Source: Polynucleobacter sp. MWH-Svant-W18
GTDB taxonomy: Bacteria; Pseudomonadota; Gammaproteobacteria; Burkholderiales; Burkholderiaceae
DNA: 64,000 nucleotides
Assembly (NCBI RefSeq): GCF_018687495.1
Contig: NZ_CP061293.1
Coordinates: 496,001 to 560,000 of the forward strand
Direction: 5' to 3'
Shown here: positions 1 through 8,909 of the stretch, in pieces
Layout: each line of letters opens with the position of its first letter
Position numbering within the stretch: position 1 is the stretch's first letter
Made by a program: the position numbers and the translations under genes
The notes under the pieces: generated by a model
What the model was told of the DNA's origin: nothing
What the model saw: only the letters and a program-made list of their open reading frames with translations
Databases searched by the model: none

Positions 1-1
1 A

Positions 2-76
2 TTGGGATTTTTGTTATTGATTTCGTTATCGCTTCTGGCCTTGTTTAATGATTTACAACGTTATTTTTCACCTTGA
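2..76 (+). CDS. rseP: RseP site-2 protease, C-terminal end (partial)
   Basis: The reading frame is open from the window edge to a TGA and encodes 24 residues ending in NDLQRYFSP. The piece is a hydrophobic helix followed by NDLQR, which is how RseP-type intramembrane metalloproteases end; rseP also normally sits directly upstream of bamA in betaproteobacteria. Its stop codon overlaps the TTG start of bamA by four bases, so the two are probably translationally coupled. Only the last transmembrane helix is visible; the catalytic part lies outside the window. Confidence 0.75.
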   Translation: MGFLLLISLSLLALFNDLQRYFSP

Positions 77-2424
77 ATTTTCTGACTCCCTCTTTTCGCA
101 TTTCCCTTCGCCTAATTGCACAGCTTTTATTGATTGTTGCTGCAGTTCTTGGCAGCGTGAATTCCTATGCTGCAGAATCATTTGTGGTGAAAGATATTCG
201 CATTGAGGGATTACAGCGTGTAGAGCCTGGAACTGTATTTAGCTACCTACCTGTGCAAGTGGGCGATACCTTTACGGAAGAAAAAGGCACTGAAGCTATT
301 AAAGCTCTCTACAGCACGGGTTTTTTCAGGGACGTGCAAATTCAAGCTCAGGGTGATGTTTTGATCGTGATCATTGAAGAGCGCCCCACGATCTCACGTA
401 TTGAATTTACGGGTATGAAAGAGTTTGATCAAGAAATTGTTCGAAAGTCTCTCAAGGCAGTGGGTGTCGCCGAAGCCCGTTTCTATGACAAAGCCTTAAT
501 TGATAAAGCAGAGCAAGAATTAAAGCGTCAGTATGTAGGTAAGGGTATGTATGCGGCTGAAGTGGTTGCTACTGTCACCCCGGTAGAACGTAATCAAGTA
601 GCCATTTATTTCAATATTGATGAAGGCCCTGTTGCCAAAATCCAGGAAATTAATTTCATTGGGAATGAAGTATTCAGCGAAAGCACCCTTAAATCCCAAA
701 TGCAATTACAGACCGGCGGTTGGCTGTCTTGGTATAGCAAAGACAATTTGTATTCCAAGCAGAAACTAACAGCAGATTTAGAAACTATTCGCTCATATTA
801 TTTAAATCGTGGTTATCTTGAATTTGTGATCGAATCTACTCAGGTATCGATTACCCCAGATAAAAAAGGTGTTTATCTCACCATTAGTATTCGTGAGGGT
901 AAAAAGTTCACCGTTAAGGATGTCCGAATAGCTGGCGATACTCTCGGCAAAGAAGCGGAATTTATGCAGCTAGTTGTCTTAAAGCCTGGCGATACGTTTT
1001 CTTCTGCAAAGCTCACTGAGAGTACCAAGGCGATCGCTGAAATTCTGGGAACCTATGGATATGCCTTTGCCACCATTAATCCACAGCCAGATGTGCGTCG
1101 AGATTTAGCTGAGGTCGACCTCACTTTAGTGGTAGATCCTGGACGCCGGATTTATGTTCGTAATGTGGCTATCTCTGGGAATGCTAAAACACGTGATCTC
1201 GTTATTCGTCGCGAGATGCGTCAGTTTGAGAGCTCTTGGTTTGATAGTGACAAGATTGAGCTTTCCAAGAAGCGTCTGGGACGCATGGGCTATTTCACTG
1301 AAACCGATATCACTACCGAAGATGTCCCTGGGTCACCCGATCAAGTAGACGTGAAGGTTCAGGTAAAAGAAAAACCAACGGGTGCAGTAACTATTGGTGC
1401 AGGTTTCTCTTCTACAGAAAAACTTATTTTATCTGCTGGCATCAATCAAGATAATGCATTTGGAACCGGTACATCTGTTGGCTTGAACTTTTCTATGGGT
1501 AAAGTTAATCAAAGTTTAGCCCTCTCAAACTACGACCCCTACTTCACAGAAGATGGTATCAGCCGCTACACTGATCTTTTTTATCGCTCATCAAAACCGC
1601 TTTATTATGTAGGTGACCCCAACTATCAAATCAAATCTGTAGGATCAAACATCAAATTTGGCGTTCCATACACCGAGGTTGATCGAGTTTTCTTTGGAAC
1701 CGGTATTGAAGGTTATCAAATCCAGACCACTTCCAATACCCCAATTCCATATTTAACCTATGCCCAAAGTTATGGAGTACCTGCACCAGGTTATCCAGGT
1801 ACAGTCACGACCTATAACGTGCCCTTGACGGTTGGATGGTCGCGAGATGGTCGCGATAGTACGTTGATTCCATCTGATGGGTCTTTGCAGCAACTGTCTG
1901 GTGAAGTGGGTACACCTGTAGGAAATATGACTTTTTATCGTCTCTATGGCCAGTACCAAAAATATCACTCCTTCTCAAGAGGCAATATTTTGTCTTTTAA
2001 TGGCGAAGTTGGATATGGTCAAGCTTATGGAAATAATCCTTTCCCAATCACCAAAAACTACTATGTAGGTGGTATTGGATCGGTGCGAGGCTATGCCCCT
2101 GGATCACTAGGCCCAAATTATTACAACACCACTACGGGCAGCTACCAGCCTACTGGCGGCCAATCGAAAATTGTGGCTAACGTTGAGTACACGGTTCCGG
2201 TCCCAGGCTCAGGGGTGGATAAGACGCTGCGTACCTTTGCCTTTATCGATGGCGGTAATGCTTTCGGGCAAAACATGAATCTTGTATTAAATTACTCCTA
2301 TGGTTTGGGTATATCATGGATATCACCATTGGGACCACTGAAATTTAGCTATGGTATTCCGTACAATGCGGCTCCAACAGCTAACGTTCAGCGGTTACAG
2401 TTCCAAGTGGGTACTGCGTTTTAA
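73..2424 (+). CDS. bamA: Outer membrane protein assembly factor BamA
   Basis: BamA is the Omp85-family beta-barrel that folds and inserts other outer-membrane proteins as core of the BAM complex. The 783-residue product begins with a signal peptide (about residues 1-33, cleavage after SYA), then five POTRA repeats to about residue 430, then a 16-strand barrel. The lid-loop motif VRGY is visible (GSVRGYAPGS), and the protein ends in a phenylalanine, as barrel proteins do. The start is a TTG overlapping the rseP stop (TTGA); no in-frame ATG lies upstream of the signal peptide. It heads the bamA-skp-lpxD-fabZ-lpxA-lpxB-rnhB block. Length is typical for the family. Confidence 0.96.
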   Translation: MNFLTPSFRISLRLIAQLLLIVAAVLGSVNSYAAESFVVKDIRIEGLQRVEPGTVFSYLPVQVGDTFTEEKGTEAIKALYSTGFFRDVQIQAQGDVLIVIIEERPTISRIEFTGMKEFDQEIVRKSLKAVGVAEARFYDKALIDKAEQELKRQYVGKGMYAAEVVATVTPVERNQVAIYFNIDEGPVAKIQEINFIGNEVFSESTLKSQMQLQTGGWLSWYSKDNLYSKQKLTADLETIRSYYLNRGYLEFVIESTQVSITPDKKGVYLTISIREGKKFTVKDVRIAGDTLGKEAEFMQLVVLKPGDTFSSAKLTESTKAIAEILGTYGYAFATINPQPDVRRDLAEVDLTLVVDPGRRIYVRNVAISGNAKTRDLVIRREMRQFESSWFDSDKIELSKKRLGRMGYFTETDITTEDVPGSPDQVDVKVQVKEKPTGAVTIGAGFSSTEKLILSAGINQDNAFGTGTSVGLNFSMGKVNQSLALSNYDPYFTEDGISRYTDLFYRSSKPLYYVGDPNYQIKSVGSNIKFGVPYTEVDRVFFGTGIEGYQIQTTSNTPIPYLTYAQSYGVPAPGYPGTVTTYNVPLTVGWSRDGRDSTLIPSDGSLQQLSGEVGTPVGNMTFYRLYGQYQKYHSFSRGNILSFNGEVGYGQAYGNNPFPITKNYYVGGIGSVRGYAPGSLGPNYYNTTTGSYQPTGGQSKIVANVEYTVPVPGSGVDKTLRTFAFIDGGNAFGQNMNLVLNYSYGLGISWISPLGPLKFSYGIPYNAAPTANVQRLQFQVGTAF

Positions 2425-2441
2425 TTACAGAAGGAATGTTT

Positions 2442-2969
2442 ATGAAGTGCTCTCTATCTTCAAAATGGATTCAGTTAAGCTTAGTTGCAGTGCTTGCAAC
2501 TTTTTCCGCAACTCAAGCATTTGCGCAAGATGCTGGAACTCGGGTGGCGGTCGTAAACTCAGAGAAAGTATTCAATGAGTCCAACCTCGCCAAAGCAATG
2601 CAGACACGTTTGCAGAACGAATTTACTAAGCGACAAAATGATTTGCGTGACAGCGCTCTAAAAATTAAGACAGCTGCTGAAAAGTTGGATCGTGATGGTG
2701 CGGTAATGAATGAAGCCGAGCGCGTTCGTCGCCAGCGTGAATTGGCTGACCAAGATCGTGAACTCCAACGTAAACAACGTGAATTTACCGAAGATCTTAA
2801 TCAGCGTACATTTGAAGAGCGCGCAAAGATTGCTGAAAAAGCAAACTTAGTGTTACGTCAAATTGCTGAACAAAGAAAAATTGATGTCATTGTGCAAGAG
2901 GCGGCTTATGTTAACCCTAAAGCCGATGTAACTGATGATGTCATCAAGGCTTTGAATAGTCTCAAGTAA
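2442..2969 (+). CDS. skp: Periplasmic chaperone Skp/OmpH
   Basis: Skp holds unfolded outer-membrane proteins in the periplasm before delivery to BamA. The 175-residue product has a signal peptide ending TQAFA, a short beta segment ([12 protein letters not shown]) and then a long charged alpha-helical stretch (about residues 45-140) typical of the Skp tentacles. Two in-frame ATGs exist (2436 and 2442). I chose 2442 because the AGAAGGA ribosome site at 2429-2435 is six bases from it but would touch the earlier ATG. The gene lies 17 bases after bamA and five before lpxD, so it is in the same operon. Confidence 0.93.
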   Translation: MKCSLSSKWIQLSLVAVLATFSATQAFAQDAGTRVAVVNSEKVFNESNLAKAMQTRLQNEFTKRQNDLRDSALKIKTAAEKLDRDGAVMNEAERVRRQRELADQDRELQRKQREFTEDLNQRTFEERAKIAEKANLVLRQIAEQRKIDVIVQEAAYVNPKADVTDDVIKALNSLK

Positions 2970-2974
2970 GTTTT

Positions 2975-4033
2975 ATGCCCACCGCCATCGAGCTGGCCGA
3001 ACAGTTTCAAGCAAGCTTGGTGGGGGAGGCTTCCTCCGTTTTTTCGGGTCTTGCGCCCCTAGAGCAAGCGCAAGCCAATCAAATCTCTTTTTTATCCAAT
3101 CCGCTTTATCGCTTACAGGCAAGTGAGAGTTCTGCTGGCGCCTTAATTCTGAGTCAAGCGGACCTTGAGCATCTCAATCAAAACCCAAGTGCCAGCGCCA
3201 TTAAGCGCGTTTATTTTGTTGCCAAAAATCCCTATGCAACTTTTGCCAGAATGGCTCAGTATTTTGCAAAAGTAAGTGCACCCATTTATGCGCCAGGAAT
3301 TCATCCGAGCGCAGTCATCGACCCCAGTGTGAAAGTTCCTGCTACTTGTCATATTGGCCCCTTTGTGCAAATCAGTGCAGGCGTCCAGTTGGGTGAGCGC
3401 GTAGCAATTTTGGGGAATACTACTGTTGCTTCGGGGGCTAAGATTGCAAGTGATACTTTGATTTATCCGAATGTCTCGATTTACCACGGCACGCAAATAG
3501 GGGAGCGCAGCATTATTCATAGTGGAGCAGTGATTGGTGCTGATGGATTCGGTTTTGCGCCTGACTTTTCTGCAGCCGGTGGTGAGTGGGTGAAGATTCC
3601 GCAAACTGGCGCAGTGGTGATGGGCGATGATGTAGAAGTTGGTGCGTCTACTTCGATCGATCGGGGTGCGATGAGTAATACCGTGATTGGTTCTGGGACC
3701 AAAATTGATAATCAAGTGCAAATTGCACATAACGTTACAGTTGGCCATTGCTGTGTGATTGCTGGATGTGCAGCCATCTCGGGCAGCACAAAGATCGGTA
3801 ACTTTTGCATCATCGGTGGCGCAGCCAATTTTGCAGGTCACCTGACGATTGCCGATAGAACTACCGTTTCCGGTAATACCTCGATTATTCGCTCTATTAC
3901 CGAGCCTGGCCAACACTTCACGGGGGTCTATCCCTCTATGCTCCATAGCGCTTGGGAGAAAAATGCCGCTATTTTGCGTGGCCTAGATAAAATACGTCAG
4001 CGCTTGCGTTTATTGGATAAGAGCAAGAGCTGA
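2975..4033 (+). CDS. lpxD: UDP-3-O-(3-hydroxyacyl)glucosamine N-acyltransferase
   Basis: LpxD adds the second 3-hydroxyacyl chain, from acyl-ACP, to the 2-amino group of the lipid A precursor. The 352-residue protein has an N-terminal uridine-binding domain (to about residue 105) followed by a left-handed beta helix made of hexapeptide repeats (I-G-x-x-x-x style, residues 110-310) and a C-terminal helix. The family signature [10 protein letters not shown] is present, and the catalytic His is expected in the [11 protein letters not shown] segment. Length matches the family. It sits between skp and fabZ. A weak GAGCC/GGCTC hairpin follows the stop, without a T-run, so transcription probably continues. 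Confidence 0.96.
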   Translation: MPTAIELAEQFQASLVGEASSVFSGLAPLEQAQANQISFLSNPLYRLQASESSAGALILSQADLEHLNQNPSASAIKRVYFVAKNPYATFARMAQYFAKVSAPIYAPGIHPSAVIDPSVKVPATCHIGPFVQISAGVQLGERVAILGNTTVASGAKIASDTLIYPNVSIYHGTQIGERSIIHSGAVIGADGFGFAPDFSAAGGEWVKIPQTGAVVMGDDVEVGASTSIDRGAMSNTVIGSGTKIDNQVQIAHNVTVGHCCVIAGCAAISGSTKIGNFCIIGGAANFAGHLTIADRTTVSGNTSIIRSITEPGQHFTGVYPSMLHSAWEKNAAILRGLDKIRQRLRLLDKSKS

Positions 4034-4081
4034 GCCTAAGGCTCTTTGGTAATTAAATAACAATTTTTTAGTGGGTAACTT

Positions 4082-4531
4082 ATGAGTACAGCCAATGCGA
4101 TTGATATCAATAAGATTCTGAAATTATTGCCCCATCGCTACCCATTTTTGTTGGTAGATCGTGTGCTTGAGATCACGCCACAAGTCAGTATCACCGCCTT
4201 GAAGAATGTCACAATGAACGAGCCATTTTTTCAGGGCCATTTTCCAGATTTTCCAGTCATGCCTGGCGTTCTCATTATTGAAGCTTTGGCTCAAACAGCG
4301 GCCTTGCTGACTTTTTCAGAAGAGCGTCCTGAAGGGTCAATCTATTACTTTGCAGGTATTGATGGCGCACGTTTTAAAAAACCGGTACTGCCTGGCGATC
4401 AGCTCATCATGACTGCGACTTTGGAGCGTGGGCGCGCAGGTATCTATAAGTTTGCAGTGCAAGCAACTGTTGATGGCGAGATAGCTGCTGAAGCAAATAT
4501 CACCTGTGCGGTTCGTACGAAAGGGGCATGA
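4082..4531 (+). CDS. fabZ: 3-hydroxyacyl-ACP dehydratase FabZ
   Basis: FabZ dehydrates 3-hydroxyacyl-ACP in fatty acid elongation and competes with LpxA/LpxD for the same acyl-ACP pool, which explains its place among the lpx genes. The 149-residue product has a hot-dog fold with the catalytic His in [13 protein letters not shown] and the catalytic Glu in [10 protein letters not shown], plus the [12 protein letters not shown] signature. A 48-base gap separates it from lpxD, and its TGA overlaps the ATG of lpxA (ATGATGA), implying translational coupling. Confidence 0.97.
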   Translation: MSTANAIDINKILKLLPHRYPFLLVDRVLEITPQVSITALKNVTMNEPFFQGHFPDFPVMPGVLIIEALAQTAALLTFSEERPEGSIYYFAGIDGARFKKPVLPGDQLIMTATLERGRAGIYKFAVQATVDGEIAAEANITCAVRTKGA

Positions 4532-5328
4532 TGACTCGAATTCATGCATCTGCAGTAGTTGATAGCAAAGCTGAGTTAGCTAATGATGTTGAGATTGGCC
4601 CTTATTCAGTCATTGGACCGAATGTCAAAATTGGGGCTGGCTCTAAGGTTGGCTCACATACTGTGATTGAAGGCCATACAACTATTGGGAAAGAAAATAA
4701 CTTTGCGCATTTTGCTGCAATTGGCGGTGCTCCCCAGGATATGAAATACCGTGGCGAGCCAACGCAACTCATTATTGGCGATCGCAATACCATTCGAGAG
4801 TTCACAACGATCCATACGGGCACGGCTCAAGACGAAGGCATTACCCGCATAGGTAATGACAACTGGATCATGGCTTACGTTCATATTGCGCATGACTGCC
4901 AGGTTGGTAATCACACGATTTTTTCTAGTAATGCACAAATTGCTGGACATGTTGAAGTCAATGATTGGGCGATTATGGGTGGTATGTCGGGCGTGCATCA
5001 ATTTGTGCGTATTGGACAGCATGCAATGCTTGGCGGTGCTTCTGCACTGGTGCAAGACATTCCCCCATTTGTGATTGCGGCAGGTGACAAAGCCTCTCCC
5101 CATGGAATTAATGTGGAAGGCCTCAAACGCAGGGGTTTCTCCAGTGAAACCATTACCGCTTTGCGTCAGGCTTATAAGGTTCTCTACAAAGACGGCCTGA
5201 GTTTTGAAGAGGCTAAAGTAGAAATCCAAAATATGATTGTGGCAAGCGCAGCAGATGCCATGACAGTAGAAAAACTGACACAGTTTCATGACTTTATTGC
5301 CGCCTCTACACGCGGCATTATTCGCTAA
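4528..5328 (+). CDS. lpxA: UDP-N-acetylglucosamine O-acyltransferase
   Basis: LpxA makes the first committed lipid A intermediate by transferring 3-hydroxyacyl from ACP to the 3-OH of UDP-GlcNAc. The 266-residue protein is almost entirely hexapeptide repeats (about residues 1-185) followed by an alpha-helical C-terminal domain. The catalytic His region ([13 protein letters not shown]) and the [13 protein letters not shown] segment are visible. There are two adjacent ATG codons, 4528 and 4531; either would overlap the fabZ end. It is followed closely by lpxB, as in most Gram-negative bacteria. Confidence 0.97.
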   Translation: MMTRIHASAVVDSKAELANDVEIGPYSVIGPNVKIGAGSKVGSHTVIEGHTTIGKENNFAHFAAIGGAPQDMKYRGEPTQLIIGDRNTIREFTTIHTGTAQDEGITRIGNDNWIMAYVHIAHDCQVGNHTIFSSNAQIAGHVEVNDWAIMGGMSGVHQFVRIGQHAMLGGASALVQDIPPFVIAAGDKASPHGINVEGLKRRGFSSETITALRQAYKVLYKDGLSFEEAKVEIQNMIVASAADAMTVEKLTQFHDFIAASTRGIIR

Positions 5329-5336
5329 GGTCTGCT

Positions 5337-6542
5337 TTGCCTAAGTTAGCGTGTGTTGCTGGTGAACCCTCTGGCGATTTGCTTGCGGCACCGGTCCTAA
5401 GCGCCTTAAATCAAATCCCAGATATGGCAGGTCTCGAGGTCTACGGCATTGGTGGGCCCAGAATGCAGGCTGAAGGTATGCGCTCGAATTGGCCGATGGA
5501 AACTTTGAGTGTTCGGGGCTACGTTGAAGCAATCCAGCAACTGCCTGCAATCCTAAAACTTCGTAAAGAACTCATTCAAAATCTGACGCACGAAGGTCGC
5601 CCTGATGTTTACTTGGGAATTGATGCGCCAGATTTCAATTTAGGGGTAGAGCATGATCTGCGTAAGGCGGGTATTCCTACTTTGCATCTAGTATCACCAT
5701 CGATTTGGGCTTGGCGGGGAAACCGCATCAAGAAAATTGCGCAAGCAGTTGATCGAGTGCTGTGCATTTTCCCTTTCGAAACTGAAATCTACGATCGTGC
5801 AGGAGTCGCCTCTACTTATGTAGGTCATCCGTTGGCCAGTGATATTCCACTTGAGCCCAATACTAATCAAGCTAGAGAAAAACTCGAACAACAATTAAAG
5901 ATTCCTAGGCATTCTTTTGACGGAGTAGTGATTGCCGTATTGCCAGGTAGTCGTAGCTCTGAGATTGAGCTTATTGCACCTGTTTTTTTCGACACTATGC
6001 AATTACTTTCCAAGAAGCTCAAAGGGCAAAAGCTGCACTTTCTCATTCCAATTGCAACACCAAGACTGCGTGCACCACTTGAGAGTCTGCTCCTTAAAGC
6101 CAAAATGCATAATCCTGATATTGACATTCATTTGCTCGATGGCATGGCAGATGAGGTTTTGGAGGCATCCGACGTTGTTTTGATTGCCAGCGGTACGGCA
6201 ACCTTACAAGCGGCCTTATGGAAAAAACCCATGGTGATTTCCTATAAGGTGCCTTGGCTCACTGCTCAAATTATGAAACGTCAAGGTTATTTACCGTATG
6301 TGGGCTTGCCTAATATTCTGTGTGGTGAGTTTGTTGTACCCGAGTTATTGCAAGATGACGCTACACCCGAAAAATTGGCTAATGCAATACAAGATTGGCT
6401 AGAGCATCCGAATCAGGTTGCTGAGCTGAAATCCCGTTTTACTCAAATGCATGAAACCTTACGCCGACCAACAGGCATATTGGTTGCCCAAGCAGTTGCG
6501 CAGACGATTAGCAATCATCGGAAACAGCGAGTAAATCCATGA
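5337..6542 (+). CDS. lpxB: Lipid-A-disaccharide synthase
   Basis: LpxB is a GT19 glycosyltransferase that joins UDP-diacylglucosamine and lipid X into the lipid A disaccharide at the inner membrane. The 401-residue product opens with the family hallmark AGEPSGD (residues 8-14) and has the GIDAPDFN and VSPSIWAWR motifs; the GSRSSEIE segment lies in the nucleotide-binding half. The start is TTG at 5337, eight bases after the lpxA stop; TAAGG at 5327-5331 can serve as the ribosome site. It overlaps rnhB by four bases. Confidence 0.96.
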   Translation: MPKLACVAGEPSGDLLAAPVLSALNQIPDMAGLEVYGIGGPRMQAEGMRSNWPMETLSVRGYVEAIQQLPAILKLRKELIQNLTHEGRPDVYLGIDAPDFNLGVEHDLRKAGIPTLHLVSPSIWAWRGNRIKKIAQAVDRVLCIFPFETEIYDRAGVASTYVGHPLASDIPLEPNTNQAREKLEQQLKIPRHSFDGVVIAVLPGSRSSEIELIAPVFFDTMQLLSKKLKGQKLHFLIPIATPRLRAPLESLLLKAKMHNPDIDIHLLDGMADEVLEASDVVLIASGTATLQAALWKKPMVISYKVPWLTAQIMKRQGYLPYVGLPNILCGEFVVPELLQDDATPEKLANAIQDWLEHPNQVAELKSRFTQMHETLRRPTGILVAQAVAQTISNHRKQRVNP

Positions 6543-7132
6543 GCATTATTTGGGTTTGCGGGGTAGATGAGGCAGGGCGTGGTCCGCTCGTTGGCGCTGT
6601 AGTAGCTGGCGCGGTAGTGCTTGATCCAGAAAATCCTATCGCGGGCCTGAGGGATTCTAAAAAATTATCAGCCGCACGCCGAGAATACCTCTATGAACAA
6701 ATCATGGAGAAGGCAAAAGCTTGGGGTATCGGTCAAGCCAGCCCAGCAGAAATTGATCATATGAATATTTTGCAGGCCACTATGCTGGCTATGCGAAGAG
6801 CAGTTGAAGATCTTGCAACCCGTATGGGTAGTTGGCCAAATAAAGCGCTGATTGATGGTAATCGTTGCCCCGAACTGCCGATTGCTGCAGAAGCAATTAT
6901 CAAAGGAGATGCAAAGGAGCCGGCAATTTCCGCAGCCTCTATCTTGGCCAAAGTGACGCGCGATCGTCAAATGCAAATCTTGCATGAACGTCATCCCCAT
7001 TACGGCTTTGCCCAGCATATGGGTTATCCAACTGAAGCCCACTTTGCTGCATTAAAAGAATATGGCGCTTGCGAAGAGCATCGTAAAAGTTTTTCTCCTG
7101 TAAGAAAAGTGCTTGAGTTACAAACCCACTAA
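6539..7132 (+). CDS. rnhB: Ribonuclease HII
   Basis: RNase HII cuts RNA in RNA-DNA hybrids and starts removal of misincorporated ribonucleotides. The 197-residue protein shows the N-terminal [12 protein letters not shown] motif with the metal-binding pair Asp10-Glu11, a further acidic site in ALIDGN, and the conserved [15 protein letters not shown] segment. The ATG overlaps the lpxB TGA by four bases. Placement directly after lpxB is the usual gammaproteobacterial and betaproteobacterial arrangement. Confidence 0.96.
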   Translation: MSIIWVCGVDEAGRGPLVGAVVAGAVVLDPENPIAGLRDSKKLSAARREYLYEQIMEKAKAWGIGQASPAEIDHMNILQATMLAMRRAVEDLATRMGSWPNKALIDGNRCPELPIAAEAIIKGDAKEPAISAASILAKVTRDRQMQILHERHPHYGFAQHMGYPTEAHFAALKEYGACEEHRKSFSPVRKVLELQTH

Positions 7133-7135
7133 GTA

Positions 7136-7960
7136 ATGAACTTCGATCTAATCACCTCCAAAGAGAATCCTTTATTGAAGGAGATTCGACTCTTACAAGC
7201 TACTGGAGCAAAAGGTCAGAAGACCAGGATAGCTAGCGGACAAGCCTTATTAGAAGGCATTCATTTGGTGCAAACCTGGGTTGGTGACCCAGCCCTGAAA
7301 ACTTTACTGACTTCTGAAGTGGGCTTGCAAAATACCGAGATCTCCGTAGCGGTCTATGAGCATTTAGAAATTTGTCCCGATACTAAGGTATATCAATTGG
7401 ATAGCGCTCTTTGGGATTTACTGAGCGATTTAGTTAATGCCCCGCATATTGCTGGCTTATTGGATTTGCCTAAATCATGTTTAACGCCTCCACAATCGGT
7501 TAACACTTTTGGCGGTGATGTTGTGATCTTAGATCGCATCCAAGATGCAGGAAATCTGGGTTCTATTCTACGAACTGCCGCAGCTGCGGGTTTTACTCAA
7601 GTGATAGCCTTATCGGGTTGCGCGCATATCTGGTCAAGCAAGGTGTTACGTGCTGGTATGGGGGCGCATCGCTTACTAGATTTATATGAGGGCTGGTCAA
7701 ATCAGCAAGTGTTGAGTGCGGTAACTGCACCTTTACTTGCGGCAACAGCTGATGCAGAGCAAGACCTTTTTTCCCTCAAGAAAGAGCTGCTTCATCCGGT
7801 TGCATGGGTCATGGGTAGTGAAGGGCAGGGCGTATCACTAGACCTACTTGCTCAAGCTAAGGGGGTATCGATTCCGATTGACCCTAGAGTAGAGTCTCTC
7901 AATGTTTCAACTGCAGCAGCGGTCTGCTTATTTGAGACGATGAGGGTCAGACGTAGCTAA
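7136..7960 (+). CDS. TrmH/SpoU-family RNA 2'-O-methyltransferase
   Basis: This is a SPOUT-class methyltransferase that most likely methylates a ribose 2'-OH in rRNA or tRNA using S-adenosylmethionine. The 274-residue product has an N-terminal substrate-binding domain (residues 1-105, with LLEGIHLV) and a C-terminal knot domain with the three SpoU motifs: LDRIQDAGNLGSILRTAAA, WVMGSEGQGVS and SLNVSTAAAVCLFE. It starts three bases after rnhB and ends the rightward operon; ppsR converges on it 16 bases later. The exact RNA target cannot be read from the sequence. Confidence 0.87.
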   Translation: MNFDLITSKENPLLKEIRLLQATGAKGQKTRIASGQALLEGIHLVQTWVGDPALKTLLTSEVGLQNTEISVAVYEHLEICPDTKVYQLDSALWDLLSDLVNAPHIAGLLDLPKSCLTPPQSVNTFGGDVVILDRIQDAGNLGSILRTAAAAGFTQVIALSGCAHIWSSKVLRAGMGAHRLLDLYEGWSNQQVLSAVTAPLLAATADAEQDLFSLKKELLHPVAWVMGSEGQGVSLDLLAQAKGVSIPIDPRVESLNVSTAAAVCLFETMRVRRS

Positions 7961-7975
7961 ATCCCCCAACCTGAT

Positions 7976-8803
7976 TTAACCCAGAATTGTTCTATCCGAT
8001 TTAATCGCCTGCAAAACAGTGGTGGCGATTTCTTCAATCGATTTGCTGGTGGTTAAGACCCAAGGAATAGATTGTTTTTTCATCATTGCTGTAGCTTCAT
8101 TAATTTCATATCGACAGTTCTCGAGCTTGGCGTAATTGCTCCCTGGGCGCCGCTCATTCCGAATCTCTGATAGCCGCTCGGCATCAATCATCAAGCCAAA
8201 GATCTTTTGCCGGTAGGGAACCAGATCTTTTGGTAGTTGGCCACGCTCGAAGTCCTCTGGAATCAGCGGATAGTTCGCCGCTTTCAAGCCGTATTGCATT
8301 GCCAAGTACAGGCTTGTTGGAGTTTTACCAACCCGTGAGATCCCAATCAGAATGACGTCAGCCTCGGCTAGGTTTTGGTTTGACTGCCCGTCATCGTGGG
8401 CTAGGGAATAATTAATGGCCTCAATCCGGTTTTTATAGGCCTTGGTATCTGCATTGTGGTGCAGGCGGTTCATGGCATGGGTTGATTTCATGCCCAGGGC
8501 GGCCTCGAGGGGCGCCACAAAAGTCTGGAACATATCCAGGATCAGCCCATTGGCTTTGGCAACGATGGAATTGAGTTCAACGTTCACCAAAGTGGTGAAA
8601 ACAATCGGTTGTACCCCATATTTACTGAAAGCCTGGTTGATGCTACTCACGGCCTCATGGGCCTTATCGACGCTATCGACAAATGGGATCCGAATATGCT
8701 TAAAACTGGCCTCAAATTGGGCCAAAATTGACTGGCTGAAGTTCTCGGCGGTGATGCCGGTACCATCAGAAACAATAAAAACAATACGGGTTTCGGTAGA
8801 CAT
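7976..8803 (-). CDS. ppsR: PEP synthase regulatory protein (kinase/pyrophosphorylase)
   Basis: PpsR-type proteins (DUF299) switch phosphoenolpyruvate synthase off by ADP-dependent phosphorylation of a threonine and on by Pi-dependent dephosphorylation. The 275-residue protein has the P-loop-like segment IGISRVGKTPTSLYLA (around residue 150) followed by NYPLIPED, both characteristic of the family. It is transcribed divergently from ppsA, its expected target, across a 106-base gap that must hold both promoters. Confidence 0.94.
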   Translation of the reverse strand: MSTETRIVFIVSDGTGITAENFSQSILAQFEASFKHIRIPFVDSVDKAHEAVSSINQAFSKYGVQPIVFTTLVNVELNSIVAKANGLILDMFQTFVAPLEAALGMKSTHAMNRLHHNADTKAYKNRIEAINYSLAHDDGQSNQNLAEADVILIGISRVGKTPTSLYLAMQYGLKAANYPLIPEDFERGQLPKDLVPYRQKIFGLMIDAERLSEIRNERRPGSNYAKLENCRYEINEATAMMKKQSIPWVLTTSKSIEEIATTVLQAIKSDRTILG

Positions 8804-8909
8804 GGATTTGGCCTAAAGGGTCAGGGTCAGCACTACAATAGGGTTTATTGAAGTATGCCCCATTTTGAGTGGCCGCTTGACCAGTTTCTTTATCTTTTGA
8901 GAGTATTTT

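Noticed and set aside
3143..3946. Long 267-residue open frame on the minus strand
   Set aside because: It lies antisense to lpxD, whose hexapeptide repeats keep the opposite frame open. The product is rich in Asn, Cys, His and Arg without any fold pattern.
4032..4044. Terminator between lpxD and fabZ
   Set aside because: The GAGCC/GGCTC stem is only five bases and lacks a T-run; operon continuity is more likely.
4654..5289. 211-residue open frame on the minus strand
   Set aside because: Antisense shadow of the lpxA hexapeptide repeats; no ribosome site and an implausible composition.
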